The notes below the pieces were generated by a model, which saw only the letters and a list, made by a program, of their open reading frames with translations, did no database searches and was not told where the DNA came from. From NCBI GenBank assembly GCA_903868145.1, contig CAIPTY010000044.1:1-56086 (forward strand): a DNA stretch of 56,086 bases, written 5' to 3'. Of the stretch, positions 8,276-17,132 are shown one piece after another. The number at the start of each line of letters is the position of its first letter. Position 1 is the first letter of the stretch. Both the position numbers and the translations under genes were made by a program. Source of the stretch: an uncultured Desulfuromonadales bacterium (GTDB lineage: Bacteria > Desulfobacterota > Desulfuromonadia > Geobacterales > Pseudopelobacteraceae).

Positions 8276-9794
8276 CTCAACAGTGCAACTGCTCCCGCTT
8301 GCAATCGTTGCAGGCATGTTTGTGCTGTTCATATTGTCTGGGTTGCGAACCCGTTCCCGTGAGGCAACCGATTATGGTTTCAGTGGGGGGTACAGTGGCC
8401 GTCTCGGCATCGGAGCCGCCATTGCAAGCAACTGGATGAGCGCGGCAAGCTTCATGGGTCTGGCAGGTATGTTCTATCTGAAGGGCTACTATGCCATGGC
8501 TTTTGTCGTCGGCTGGACCGGCGGGTATGTGCTGTTACTGGTGCTGATGGCCAGCCAGATCAGGCGGTTCGGTAAATTCACGGCGCCGGATTTTGTCGGA
8601 TTCCGTTATGAGTCCGACGCGGCACGCATGATGGCAGCCTGCATTTCCATCGCCATCACGGTCATCTACAGTGTGGCACAATTCAGAGGTATTGCCCTGC
8701 TCCTCTCCTGGCTATGCGGAATTGCTTATATTCCCGCTGTTGTCATTGGCGCCTCGCTGGTAGTCTCCATGGTGGTTGTTTCGGGCCTTCTGGGTGTTGC
8801 CCGCAACCAGAAACTGCAATATTTCGTGCTGATAATCACCTTTATTCTGCCGCTGATGCTTCTGACCCGCAAACTCGGTTATTTCTGGCTGCTGCCGCAA
8901 TTCGGCTACGGCGCTGCCATCAACGACCTTCAACAACAGTTTGGCTTTGCCTGGTCAGAACCTTTTTCGGGGGTTTCGCTGTTCCAGTGGCTGGCGCTCT
9001 GCTTTACACTCATGTTCGGCACTGCCGGCCTGCCACACGTACTGGCGCGATTCTACATGGTTCCTGGCATCCGGGATGCCCGATGGGGAGTTGTGTGGGG
9101 ACTGTTTTTCATCGCCCTGATCTATTGGTCGGCCCCAGCATATGGCGTGCTGGCGCGACTTTTCGAAGCCCGTGCACATATCCCGTATTCCGCAGATCCG
9201 GCCAGCGCCGACATGGTGATACTTTCCGCCGTCCGCAACGGCGGTCTGCCGCTCTGGGTAGTCGGACTCGTGGCCGCCGGGGGCATCAGCGCCGCCTTTT
9301 CAACGGTGGCCGGCATGATGCTGACCGGCGCCGCCTCATTCTCCCACGACATCTATCCGCGCCTGATCCGGCCCAACGCATCTGAAAGCGACAAGGTCTA
9401 TGCTGCCAAAGGATTTTTTCTGGCACTGGCAATTATTATCATGCTGCTGGCATTCAGGCCATGGGGCATGATTGCCGAAATTGCCGCCCTGGCCTTTGCC
9501 CTTGCCGGCAACACAATATTTCCCGCTTTTGTGCTGGGCATCTGGTGGGACCGTACCAATGCCTCAGGCGTCATGGCCGGAATGTTCGCGGGTGTCCTGA
9601 TAACCTTCCTGCCGATTGTGACCGGCAACAGCCTGCCGTTTATTTCGCAGATGTTTCCTTCCACATCTTCAGCCTTTATTGGCGCGCCGCTTGTCGCGCT
9701 GATCATGATAGTCGTCTCAATGCTTGGCGCACCTCCCTCCGAAAACGTTCGCAGGTTTCTTGCCCGTGATGTGCATGACTGCACGGAGGAGTGA
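8268..9794 (+). CDS. Sodium:solute symporter family protein (ActP/VC2705-like)
   Basis: A 508-residue inner-membrane transporter with about 13 hydrophobic helices and SSF-family signatures, including GAAIASNWMSAASFMG (about 39-54) and a central GTAGLPHVLARF motif (about 247-258). The latter is characteristic of ActP-like acetate/glycolate carriers. It follows its DUF4212 partner with an 8-nt overlap and a GGAGG ribosome binding site. Its stop TGA overlaps the ATG of the DUF294 gene. Acetate is a plausible substrate given the organism type and the CoA-transferase at 44917, but sequence alone does not settle it. Confidence 0.92.
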   Translation: MNSSTVQLLPLAIVAGMFVLFILSGLRTRSREATDYGFSGGYSGRLGIGAAIASNWMSAASFMGLAGMFYLKGYYAMAFVVGWTGGYVLLLVLMASQIRRFGKFTAPDFVGFRYESDAARMMAACISIAITVIYSVAQFRGIALLLSWLCGIAYIPAVVIGASLVVSMVVVSGLLGVARNQKLQYFVLIITFILPLMLLTRKLGYFWLLPQFGYGAAINDLQQQFGFAWSEPFSGVSLFQWLALCFTLMFGTAGLPHVLARFYMVPGIRDARWGVVWGLFFIALIYWSAPAYGVLARLFEARAHIPYSADPASADMVILSAVRNGGLPLWVVGLVAAGGISAAFSTVAGMMLTGAASFSHDIYPRLIRPNASESDKVYAAKGFFLALAIIIMLLAFRPWGMIAEIAALAFALAGNTIFPAFVLGIWWDRTNASGVMAGMFAGVLITFLPIVTGNSLPFISQMFPSTSSAFIGAPLVALIMIVVSMLGAPPSENVRRFLARDVHDCTEE

Positions 9795-11032
9795 TGGCGA
9801 TTCTGCTTTCTGCAAAAGGCAGTGATATTACTGCATGGCGAGCTGCCACTGATTTTTCCGCGCTCTTTCGGCAATCCCTGTTGAAGAGGCTGGAACACTG
9901 TGGGCCGGATGATGCGGAACAGCTATTGAGGCAGACAATCAGTGCCATTGAAGGTCTGGCGACCGCAAATGACGGGTTCTGTCAGAGGTGCGCACAACGG
10001 ATTGCAGACGTAAGCCACTGCTCGGAACCTGCACAACTCCGGGAGCTGACAACTGACTTTTATACGGACACCTACACCTATTTCGCTACCCATCACTCGG
10101 CCCCGGCATTTTACCAGGCAAGCTCCGCATTCCTGCAGGCGTTGGCCGGTGCGGTTCGGAGATACGCGGAGAACAGGATGGGGGCACTTTCCCGACATAT
10201 CCCCCGAATCGGACTGATCGCGCTGGGACCAGCCGGGCGCCAGGAGTTCTCCCCCTTCTGCCCGCTGCAGCTCATGATCGTCCATGGCCGCCCAGAGTGC
10301 CCTGATGCAGAGGCTGTTTCTCAGTTTGGCCATCTGATTCATGAGGGGTTTGAGGCATCCGGATTGCGGGTTGATAGCGCCATTACCCCTCGCAGCCCCC
10401 AGTGGCGCGGCAGCATGACGGAGTGGCATCAGCGCACGCTCACGACAATCGAGCGGGGTAAACCGCAAGAACTGATCGATCTGCTCAGACTCGCCGACCA
10501 GTCAACGCTTCTTGGCGAAGACGGCCTTGATGACGACTTCAGACTCTTCAGCAGATCGTTCCTGTTGGAAAGCCGTCCCACCCTTGCCATGTATGTAACC
10601 AGAATCATTGGAATATCTCATGGCATCGGGATCATGGGCGGTTTTCGATTGGTGAAAAGCGGGCCGTATCGTGGAAAATTTGCGATCCTTGAGAACGGTC
10701 TGATACCCCTCACCGCCGCTATTTCAGCGTTTGCATTGCTTAAGGGAGATGAGGCGCCTTCAACACCCGGCCGCATCCGCAATGGCCTTGCACGCCGGGA
10801 GTTGAGTGTGGATCTGGCCGAACGGATGCTGCACTCCTGGCATACCCTCAACGAACTGCGCCTGGAGCGGGAACTGCCTGTACAACCGGACTGGACGAAC
10901 GAGGCACCCCTGCACCTGGACATCGACCTTTTGAATGAGACCGAGCGGGAATCACTGCGAAGCTCGCTTGAAACGGCTGCAAGCGCCCAGCGGCAGGTCG
11001 TCCTCATTTTTAACGAGATGGAAACGGGGTGA
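9794..11032 (+). CDS. DUF294-type nucleotidyltransferase-like protein, apparently degenerate
   Basis: A 412-residue protein resembling the DUF294 nucleotidyltransferase and substrate-binding module (GlnD-like) often encoded downstream of ActP-type symporters. An N-terminal helical region (1-130) is followed by the nucleotidyltransferase-like segment with ALGPAGRQEFSP (about 149-160) and a C-terminal helical domain (about 290-412). Functional relatives have Gly-Ser-x-Gly-Arg-x-Glu and then Asp-x-Asp. Here the Ser is Pro and the Asp pair is replaced by CPLQL, so catalysis is doubtful. CBS and cyclic-nucleotide domains common in relatives are absent. The start could be GTG 9791 or ATG 9794; ATG overlaps the previous stop and is preferred. 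Confidence 0.8.
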   Translation: MAILLSAKGSDITAWRAATDFSALFRQSLLKRLEHCGPDDAEQLLRQTISAIEGLATANDGFCQRCAQRIADVSHCSEPAQLRELTTDFYTDTYTYFATHHSAPAFYQASSAFLQALAGAVRRYAENRMGALSRHIPRIGLIALGPAGRQEFSPFCPLQLMIVHGRPECPDAEAVSQFGHLIHEGFEASGLRVDSAITPRSPQWRGSMTEWHQRTLTTIERGKPQELIDLLRLADQSTLLGEDGLDDDFRLFSRSFLLESRPTLAMYVTRIIGISHGIGIMGGFRLVKSGPYRGKFAILENGLIPLTAAISAFALLKGDEAPSTPGRIRNGLARRELSVDLAERMLHSWHTLNELRLERELPVQPDWTNEAPLHLDIDLLNETERESLRSSLETAASAQRQVVLIFNEMETG

Positions 11033-11037
11033 TTGCC

Positions 11038-11889
11038 ATGCTCATCTCTCTTTCCACCGGTTCGCTGTTTACGCTTCCGCTTCAGAGGGTTTTTGAACTT
11101 TCCGCAGAGGCCGGATTTGACGGCGTTGAACTGATCATCAATCAGGACTTTCAGAAAGTTAATGCATACCGGCTGGTTTCGTCCCTTCAGAAGATCACAA
11201 CGATACACTCCATTCACGCGCCGTTCATGCCGCTGGACGGATGGGGCGGGCCTGACGAATCTCTCAGACTCTCCATCAAACTGGCTGCGGAGCAGGGCAT
11301 TCCACTGGTCAATTTTCACCCGCCATCCTGGATGGGGTTCGAGATCGGTTTTTTACGCTGGCTTTACAGCGTGCGGGATTTTCAGAAAGAGGTCGGATTG
11401 AACGGGCAGGTGCTCGTTACCCTGGAAAACATGCCCTGGGTCGGCAAAATGAAGATCAACCCCCATATCCTGTCTAATACACAACGGATGATCGATTTCA
11501 TTCATGAGCACAATCTTTTCCTTACGTTCGACTGCACACACATGGGATCGGGGAAGGCCAATTTCATCAATGACTTCTTTTTGTTCTACGAATCAGGCCG
11601 CATCAGGAATATCCATTTCTCCGACTATGGTCACGGTCGTGAACACCTGCTGCCGGGGCACGGCATTCTGCCCCTTACCCGTTTTCTCAATCACCTGCGA
11701 AGCACCGACTATCAGAGTACGGTGACGCTGGAACTTGACCCGAACGAGTTTCCCAAAGCTGAGGCAATTATTCTGGAGAGCCTGAAGGACATCCTGACAT
11801 ACCTCAGAATAGAAACCGGCAAGGAGAGTAATCTGGTGAGGGAATACGACCAGGAGTTTCAATCGGTACCAATGTCGGGAGCAGCCTGA
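11038..11889 (+). CDS. Sugar phosphate isomerase/epimerase-like TIM-barrel protein
   Basis: A 283-residue protein of the AP-endonuclease-2/xylose-isomerase-like TIM-barrel family. It shows the expected order of metal-site motifs: FDGVELIIN near 23-31, HSIHAPF near 57, VTLENMPW near 123, LTFDCTHMG near 159, NIHFSDYG near 188 and VTLELDPNEF near 223. Substrates in this family vary widely (sugars, myo-inositol compounds, abasic DNA), so the reaction is unknown. It overlaps or abuts the DUF294 gene. GTG at 11029 would add three residues; ATG 11038 is taken as start. Confidence 0.8.
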   Translation: MLISLSTGSLFTLPLQRVFELSAEAGFDGVELIINQDFQKVNAYRLVSSLQKITTIHSIHAPFMPLDGWGGPDESLRLSIKLAAEQGIPLVNFHPPSWMGFEIGFLRWLYSVRDFQKEVGLNGQVLVTLENMPWVGKMKINPHILSNTQRMIDFIHEHNLFLTFDCTHMGSGKANFINDFFLFYESGRIRNIHFSDYGHGREHLLPGHGILPLTRFLNHLRSTDYQSTVTLELDPNEFPKAEAIILESLKDILTYLRIETGKESNLVREYDQEFQSVPMSGAA

Positions 11890-11936
11890 TGCCATATCCT
11901 TTTCCTGTAGCGCGTGGTACTCTGTGATGCCCATCC

Positions 11937-12785
11937 ATGTCTGATAACTCTGTCGAAAAGTCATTTCTGTACCTCGTGGTGCTCTCTCTTCTGCTACATG
12001 CGGGAGTGATTGCGCTTGTATACTATCTGCCCGAAGTCAGGGCGCCAAAACCAAAAGATCCTGTTTTTATTGATCTTCAGAACATGCCGGAGCTTCCCGT
12101 GCCGGAGCAGCCCCGCCAACAGCAGACGCAACGCCAGTCCGACCGGCAGGTGAGGGTTGAGCGTGAGACTGCGCCGCGAGGCAGGGATATCCGCGACAGT
12201 TCCTCCCGTCCTGCTGCCCCGCCGCCAAGCGGACAACCCCAGCAGCCGCAACAGAGGGAAAGCCTTCTTATGCCTCAGCGCGAAAAGGTCGAACGTGGCG
12301 GGACACCGGTCGCCCCCGGCTCATCGGCATCCGGTCTGCTGAAACCACGAACTCCTTCAGTCGCCCCCCCCCAGCTTTTTCCGGGCGCCAACCGCATGGC
12401 AAAGCTGGAGGAGAACTATCGGAGGAAATTTGAGAATGAAATTGCCGAAGGTGACACCCGTTTTCTGAACAGTGACGACATCCAGTTCGGCTCGTTCCTG
12501 CGACGTTTTGAAAACGCGGTCTACGGCGTCTGGCGCTATCCCCAGGAGGCCGCCATGAAAGGCATCGAAGGGATAACGCCGGTGCGTATCACCTTCAACA
12601 GGCGGGGCGAAATCACGGGGGTCAAGTTATTGGAAAGCTCCGGAGCCAAAATTCTGGATGAAGAGGTAATCCGCACCCTGAAACTGATTGGCCCGATGGG
12701 GGGCTTTCCCAAAGGGTACGATAAAGAGGAGTTTAATCTGATTGCATTTTTTCAGTACGGCGGCTCCAGAAGGTCGTTGAGATGA
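11937..12785 (+). CDS. tonB: TonB-like energy transducer protein
   Basis: A 282-residue protein with the TonB plan: a short cytoplasmic start, one membrane anchor (about 10-29, with the SxxxH-like pattern SLLLHAG), a Pro/Gln/Arg-rich periplasmic spacer (about 35-135) and a C-terminal TonB domain (about 190-282, with VYGVWRYP, ITPVRITFNRRGEI and SSGAKILDEEVIRTLK). TonB proteins pass proton-motive energy to outer-membrane receptors. No exbB or exbD is nearby. Its TGA overlaps the ATG of a 17-codon micro-ORF. The nearby cobalamin/cobalt genes past the Hsd cluster might suggest a role in B12 uptake, which is only a guess. Confidence 0.85.
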   Translation: MSDNSVEKSFLYLVVLSLLLHAGVIALVYYLPEVRAPKPKDPVFIDLQNMPELPVPEQPRQQQTQRQSDRQVRVERETAPRGRDIRDSSSRPAAPPPSGQPQQPQQRESLLMPQREKVERGGTPVAPGSSASGLLKPRTPSVAPPQLFPGANRMAKLEENYRRKFENEIAEGDTRFLNSDDIQFGSFLRRFENAVYGVWRYPQEAAMKGIEGITPVRITFNRRGEITGVKLLESSGAKILDEEVIRTLKLIGPMGGFPKGYDKEEFNLIAFFQYGGSRRSLR

Positions 12786-12838
12786 TGTTTTTTCTTTCAG
12801 ACCGGTCTGACAATTCGGACTTGTCTGAAGGCTTTTAA
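12785..12838 (+). CDS. Possible 17-residue micro-ORF made of the SD-repeat module
   Basis: ATG at 12785-12787 overlaps the tonB stop (TGATG) and opens a frame reading MFFLSDRSDNSDLSEGF, ending at TAA 12836-12838, 12 nt before the hsdM start. Residues 5-17 are the same module found in HsdS and the four-helix-bundle protein. There is no ribosome binding site of its own, so translation would depend on coupling to tonB. It may simply be a repeat landing between genes. Confidence 0.3.
   Translation: MFFLSDRSDNSDLSEGF
12797..12838 (+). repeat. TCAGAC-NN-GTCTGA repeat module, copy 1 (between tonB and hsdM)
   Basis: The core palindrome TCAGACCGGTCTGA (12797-12810) is perfect over 14 bp. It is followed by CGGACTTGTCTGAAGGCTTT, the same order seen in the hsdS and four-helix-bundle copies. 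It fills the short gap upstream of hsdM. Confidence 0.85.
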
Positions 12839-12850
12839 CCAGGAGTTTCA

Positions 12851-14593
12851 ATGAATCATCAAGCCTTATCCTCCTTTATCTGGTCAGTAGCTGATCTTCT
12901 GCGCGGTGACTATAAACAATCCGATTATGGCAAGGTAATTCTTCCATTCACTGTGTTGCGCCGCCTTGACTGCGTTCTGGAACCATCCAAAGACGCAGTG
13001 CTGACAGAATATGCCGACAAGCAGCAAGCCGGACTGAATCCGGAACCATTTCTGCTGCGCACAGCCGGGCAGAGCTTCTACAACACATCGCCGCTGGATC
13101 TGAAAAAGCTGCTGGGAGACCAGGATCATATCCGCGAAAACCTGTTCAGCTACATCCAGGCTTTTTCACCTGAAGTACGCGACATCTTCGAGCGCTTCGA
13201 TTTCCATACTCAGGTGGAGCGCCTGGCAAAATCCGGGCTGCTGTATAAGGTGGCAGAGAAGTTTGCCACCATCGACCTGCACCCGGAAGTTGTTAGCAAC
13301 GGACAGATGGGGTTGGTTTTTGAAGAGCTGATCCGCAAGTTTGCCGAGATTTCAAATGAGACCGCCGGGGAGCACTTCACCCCACGTGAGGTTATCCGCC
13401 TGATGGTCAACCTGCTCTTTATCGAGGATGACGCTATTCTTGCCAGGCCGGGCATTGTCCGCACCATGTATGATCCGACTGCAGGAACAGGCGGAATGTT
13501 GTCCGTAGCCGGTGAACATCTGGCTGAGTTGAACCCACAGGCACGCCTGACCATGTTCGGTCAGGAATTGAATGATGAGTCCTACGCCATCTGCAAAGCC
13601 GATATGCTTATCAAGGGGCAGGATGTCGCCAATATCGTGGCCGGCAACACTCTCTCTGATGATGGCCATCCGCACCGGAAGTTCGATTATATGCTCTCCA
13701 ATCCCCCGTTTGGTGTGGAGTGGAAAAAAGTCGAAAAGGAGATCCGCAAAGAGCACGAACAGCAGGGATTCGATGGCCGCTTCGGTCCCGGACTGCCGCG
13801 TGTTTCTGATGGATCGATGCTGTTTCTGCTGCATCTGATTGCCAAGATGCGCCCGATTGCTGAAGGTGGCAGCAGATTCGGAATTGTCCTGAATGGTTCG
13901 CCACTCTTCACCGGTGGCGCTGGTTCTGGTGAAAGTGAAATCCGCCGTTACGTTCTTGAAAATGATCTGCTGGAGGCTATCATCGGTCTGCCAACGGATA
14001 TGTTCTACAACACCGGCATTTCCACCTACGTATGGATTGTCAGTAATCGCAAGCCGGAGGCCAGAAAAGGCAAGACGCAACTGATTGATGCTTCATCCTT
14101 CTGGCAGAAGATGCGCAAGAGTCTGGGGAGCAAGCGCAAGGAGCTTTCTGAAGAGCACATTGCCGAGATAACCAGGCTGTTTGGTGGTTTTGTGGAGACG
14201 GAGGCAGACGGCAAGCCGATCAGCCGCGTTTTTAAAAACAGCGACTTCGGCTATCGCACCATTACCGTAGAACGTCCGCTTCGGGATGAAACCGGCACTA
14301 TTGTTCTTGGGAGCAAAGGGAAGTTGAAAGGCAAGCAACAGCCGGACAGCGCCTTGCGTGATACGGAAAATGTGCCGCTGAATGAGGACGTGGATGTTTA
14401 CTTCAAGCGAGAAGTGCTGCCGCATGCACCGGATGCCTGGATTGATCATGAGAAGACAAAGGTTGGATATGAAATACCCTTCAATCGGCATTTCTATGTT
14501 TTCCAACCGCCGCGTGAGCTGGCTGCGATTGATGCTGACCTGAAACAGTGCACCGACCGGATCTTGACGATGATCAAGGGGTTGAGTGCATGA
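12851..14593 (+). CDS. hsdM: Type I restriction-modification DNA methyltransferase subunit
   Basis: A 580-residue N6-adenine methyltransferase subunit. It has an N-terminal HsdM helical domain, the SAM motif [10 protein letters not shown] (about 207-216) and the catalytic NPPF motif (about 283-286, SNPPFGVEW). With HsdS it methylates the host recognition sequence, and with HsdR added it restricts foreign DNA. Its length is typical. A CAGGAG ribosome binding site lies 6 nt before the ATG. Its stop overlaps the start of the DUF1016 gene by 4 nt. The frame is intact. Confidence 0.97.
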   Translation: MNHQALSSFIWSVADLLRGDYKQSDYGKVILPFTVLRRLDCVLEPSKDAVLTEYADKQQAGLNPEPFLLRTAGQSFYNTSPLDLKKLLGDQDHIRENLFSYIQAFSPEVRDIFERFDFHTQVERLAKSGLLYKVAEKFATIDLHPEVVSNGQMGLVFEELIRKFAEISNETAGEHFTPREVIRLMVNLLFIEDDAILARPGIVRTMYDPTAGTGGMLSVAGEHLAELNPQARLTMFGQELNDESYAICKADMLIKGQDVANIVAGNTLSDDGHPHRKFDYMLSNPPFGVEWKKVEKEIRKEHEQQGFDGRFGPGLPRVSDGSMLFLLHLIAKMRPIAEGGSRFGIVLNGSPLFTGGAGSGESEIRRYVLENDLLEAIIGLPTDMFYNTGISTYVWIVSNRKPEARKGKTQLIDASSFWQKMRKSLGSKRKELSEEHIAEITRLFGGFVETEADGKPISRVFKNSDFGYRTITVERPLRDETGTIVLGSKGKLKGKQQPDSALRDTENVPLNEDVDVYFKREVLPHAPDAWIDHEKTKVGYEIPFNRHFYVFQPPRELAAIDADLKQCTDRILTMIKGLSA

Positions 14594-15693
14594 GTGATCA
14601 GAGGAAATCATTGGGAAGAAGCAAAAAAAATGTGATCGTGCCTGCGCCGCTTGAGAAAAGCGCTTTACCTGCCGACTACGGGGCCCTGCTGACGGAGCTG
14701 AAGTCGCGCATTCACCAGACACGCCTGAAAGCCGCACTTGCTGCAAACGCATCACTTGTCATGCTCTATTGGGAAATAGGCAATAGTGTCGCACTGCGCC
14801 AAAGCCAACACGGTTGGGGCGCAAAGGTAATAGATCGGTTATCGCACGACCTGCGCGAACTCTTTCCCGACATGAAGGGGTTTTCGCCAAGAAATCTCAA
14901 ATATATGCGTGCATTTGCCCTTGCTTGGCCTGATATTGCAATTGTGCAAGGGCTCCTTGCACAAATCCCCTGGTTTTCAAATATTGCTCTTCTCGAAAAG
15001 TTGAACGAACCGGAACTGCGAAAATGGTATGCCGCAAAAACCATTGAGCATGGCTGGTCACAGCCGGTTCTCTGTTTCCAGATTGCAAGCGCCTTGCACA
15101 ATCGAGAAGGGAAATCTGCAAACAACTTCCCTGATACCTTGCCACCACCACAGTCCGACATGGCCAACCAGATATTCAAAGACCCATATATTTTTGATTT
15201 TCTGGGCACCGATACGCCCCGCCGTGAACTTGACATCGAAAAGGGGTTGGTTTCACATGTGGAGAAGTTTCTGCTTGAGATGGGTGCCGGCTTTGCTTTT
15301 GTTGGACGGCAGGTTCTGCTTGAGGTCGGCTCGCGGGATTTCTACGTTGACCTGCTGTTTTATCACTTGAAACTTCGTTGCTATGTGATTGTGGAGCTGA
15401 AATCAGGTCGGTTTGAGCCAGGGCATCTCAGTCAGCTTACGTTTTATCTGAATGTAGTCGATGATCTGTTACGCCATCCTGATGACAAGCCATCGATCGG
15501 GCTTTTACTGGTCCGGGAAAAAGACCAGATGGTGGCAGAATATTGCCTGCGTGGCTACTCACAACCGGTAAGCATTTCAGAATGGCAGGACAAAATCACC
15601 AAATCCTTGCCGGAAGAGCTTCAGTCAAGCCTGCCGAGTATTGAAGACATCGAACGTGAACTTGGGAAAGACGTCGATGAGGTGCTGCCATGA
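14590..15693 (+). CDS. PDDEXK nuclease-domain protein (DUF1016/YhcG family)
   Basis: A 367-residue protein with the N-terminal DUF1016 helical region (about 30-170, with [12 protein letters not shown] and [14 protein letters not shown]) and a C-terminal PDDEXK-like nuclease domain (about 195-350). In the latter YVDLLFYH supplies the acidic residue and VIVELKSG the E-x-K motif. Such proteins often accompany type I restriction operons, but their job is not settled; a nuclease or accessory role in defence or recombination is plausible. An in-frame upstream ATG at 14548 exists. The ATG at 14590, overlapping the hsdM stop as ATGA, fits coupling and family length better. Confidence 0.9.
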   Translation: MSDQRKSLGRSKKNVIVPAPLEKSALPADYGALLTELKSRIHQTRLKAALAANASLVMLYWEIGNSVALRQSQHGWGAKVIDRLSHDLRELFPDMKGFSPRNLKYMRAFALAWPDIAIVQGLLAQIPWFSNIALLEKLNEPELRKWYAAKTIEHGWSQPVLCFQIASALHNREGKSANNFPDTLPPPQSDMANQIFKDPYIFDFLGTDTPRRELDIEKGLVSHVEKFLLEMGAGFAFVGRQVLLEVGSRDFYVDLLFYHLKLRCYVIVELKSGRFEPGHLSQLTFYLNVVDDLLRHPDDKPSIGLLLVREKDQMVAEYCLRGYSQPVSISEWQDKITKSLPEELQSSLPSIEDIERELGKDVDEVLP

Positions 15694-17132
15694 GCTTCCC
15701 ACGATACGAGCATTACAAGGAGAGCGGGGTTGAGTGGCTGGGAGAGGTGCCGGTGGGGTGGGAGGTCGCTTCGCTTAAACGATATTTCAGAATAGTGGGT
15801 GGTTCAACACCAAAATCAGACCAAGAAGCGTATTGGGATGGTGAAATTATTTGGGTCACTCCTGCTGATTTAAGTAAACTTCAGTCACTTTACATCAATG
15901 ATTCTCAGAGAAAAATAACTGATAATGGTTTGGCTTCATGCGGAGCCAGTCTTGTTCCCGCTAACAGCATCATCCTCTCAACCAGAGCGCCAATTGGCTC
16001 TCTTGCAATTACCGATAACGAAATGTGTACAAATCAGGGTTGCAAATCACTCGTTCCTAATAATGAAGCAGATGCGAAGTATTATGGCTATCTGCTGGCA
16101 AACAGCTCTACAGAACTGAATATCCGTGGAAAAGGTACGACATTCCTAGAACTTTCAGGCGATGAACTTGGCGCATTTAAAATCCCTCTCCCTCCACTCC
16201 CCGAACAACACACCATCGCCGCCTTCCTCGACTGCGAAACCGGCAAGATTGATGAGCTGGTGGCGGAACAGGAGCGGCTGATTTCGCTGTTGAAGGAAAA
16301 ACGCCAGGCGACTATTTCTATTGCCGTGACCAAAGGACTGAACCCGGATGCACCGATGAAGGATTCGGGGATTGAGTGGCTGGGGGCGGTGCCGGTGGAG
16401 TGGGAGGTAGTGCGACTTAAACACATATCTCCATTTATCGCGGTTGGCATAGTTGTTAATCCGAGTGAATACTTGTCAGACGAAGGGTTGCCTTTCATTT
16501 ACGGAGGAGATATTCGAGAGGGTTCCATAGACTATAATGGTGCCCGCCGGATTAATTTTGAAAACAGTAAGAAGAATTCAAAAACAATTCTTAGGGCTGG
16601 AGATTTGTTGACTGTTCGAGTAGGTGCGCCTGGAGTGACTGCTGTAGTGCCATCTGAATGTGATGGTGGGAACTGTGCTTCGGTGATGCTTGTTCACCAA
16701 GGGGATTTTGACTCTCAGTGGCTATGTTACGTCATGAATAACCGTGTGGTTCGCTATCAAGTCGAGATCGTGCAGTATGGGGCAGCCCAGGAACAATTTA
16801 ACATCAGCCATGCAGTAAACTTTTTGATTATAACTCCTCCCAGACAAGAACAAACCACCATCTCCTCCTTCCTCGACAGTGAAACCGCCAAAATTGATGA
16901 ACTTGTGTGCGAAGCCCGGCAGGCCATCAGCCTGCTCAAGGAGCGTCGTAGCGCTCTGATCTCGGCGGCGGTTACCGGGAAGATCAAAGTAACAGACTCA
17001 GACAGGTCTGACTCGTCGGACTTGTCTGAAGGCTTTTGTCAGACTGGCTCGTCTGAAGGCCTTTGTCAGACAGGCTTGTCGGAAGGCTTTAGTCAGAGAG
17101 ACTTTTCAGAAGAATTCAGGGAGACCCCATGA
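15690..17132 (+). CDS. hsdS: Type I restriction-modification specificity subunit with repeat tail
   Basis: A 480-residue HsdS with two target-recognition domains (about 1-180 and 215-400). Each begins with a similar SGVEWLG or SGIEWLG..P..WE motif and ends in a conserved helical spacer (LPEQHTIAAFLD..KIDELV and RQEQTTISSFLD..KIDELV). HsdS fixes the bipartite recognition site of the enzyme. The C-terminus is extended by about 45 residues of SD-rich sequence and nine-residue repeats (LSEGFCQTG, SSEGLCQTG, LSEGFSQRD, FSEEFRETP) not expected in HsdS. It overlaps its neighbours by 4 nt on both sides. Specificity cannot be read from the sequence. Confidence 0.95.
   Translation: MSFPRYEHYKESGVEWLGEVPVGWEVASLKRYFRIVGGSTPKSDQEAYWDGEIIWVTPADLSKLQSLYINDSQRKITDNGLASCGASLVPANSIILSTRAPIGSLAITDNEMCTNQGCKSLVPNNEADAKYYGYLLANSSTELNIRGKGTTFLELSGDELGAFKIPLPPLPEQHTIAAFLDCETGKIDELVAEQERLISLLKEKRQATISIAVTKGLNPDAPMKDSGIEWLGAVPVEWEVVRLKHISPFIAVGIVVNPSEYLSDEGLPFIYGGDIREGSIDYNGARRINFENSKKNSKTILRAGDLLTVRVGAPGVTAVVPSECDGGNCASVMLVHQGDFDSQWLCYVMNNRVVRYQVEIVQYGAAQEQFNISHAVNFLIITPPRQEQTTISSFLDSETAKIDELVCEARQAISLLKERRSALISAAVTGKIKVTDSDRSDSSDLSEGFCQTGSSEGLCQTGLSEGFSQRDFSEEFRETP
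16998..17115 (+). repeat. Repeat module, copy 2: tandem 27-bp units in the hsdS tail
   Basis: The core TCAGACAGGTCTGA (16998-17011) is followed by about four tandem units of 27 bp related to TTGTCTGAAGGCTTTTGTCA. They encode nine-residue repeats at the end of HsdS. The unit length keeps the frame open. The units are imperfect, so the array is not a recent duplication. Confidence 0.85.

Noticed and set aside
16998-17115. Direct repeats that might be a CRISPR array
   Set aside because: The units are tandem at 27 bp, imperfect and coding, without unique spacers or cas genes.
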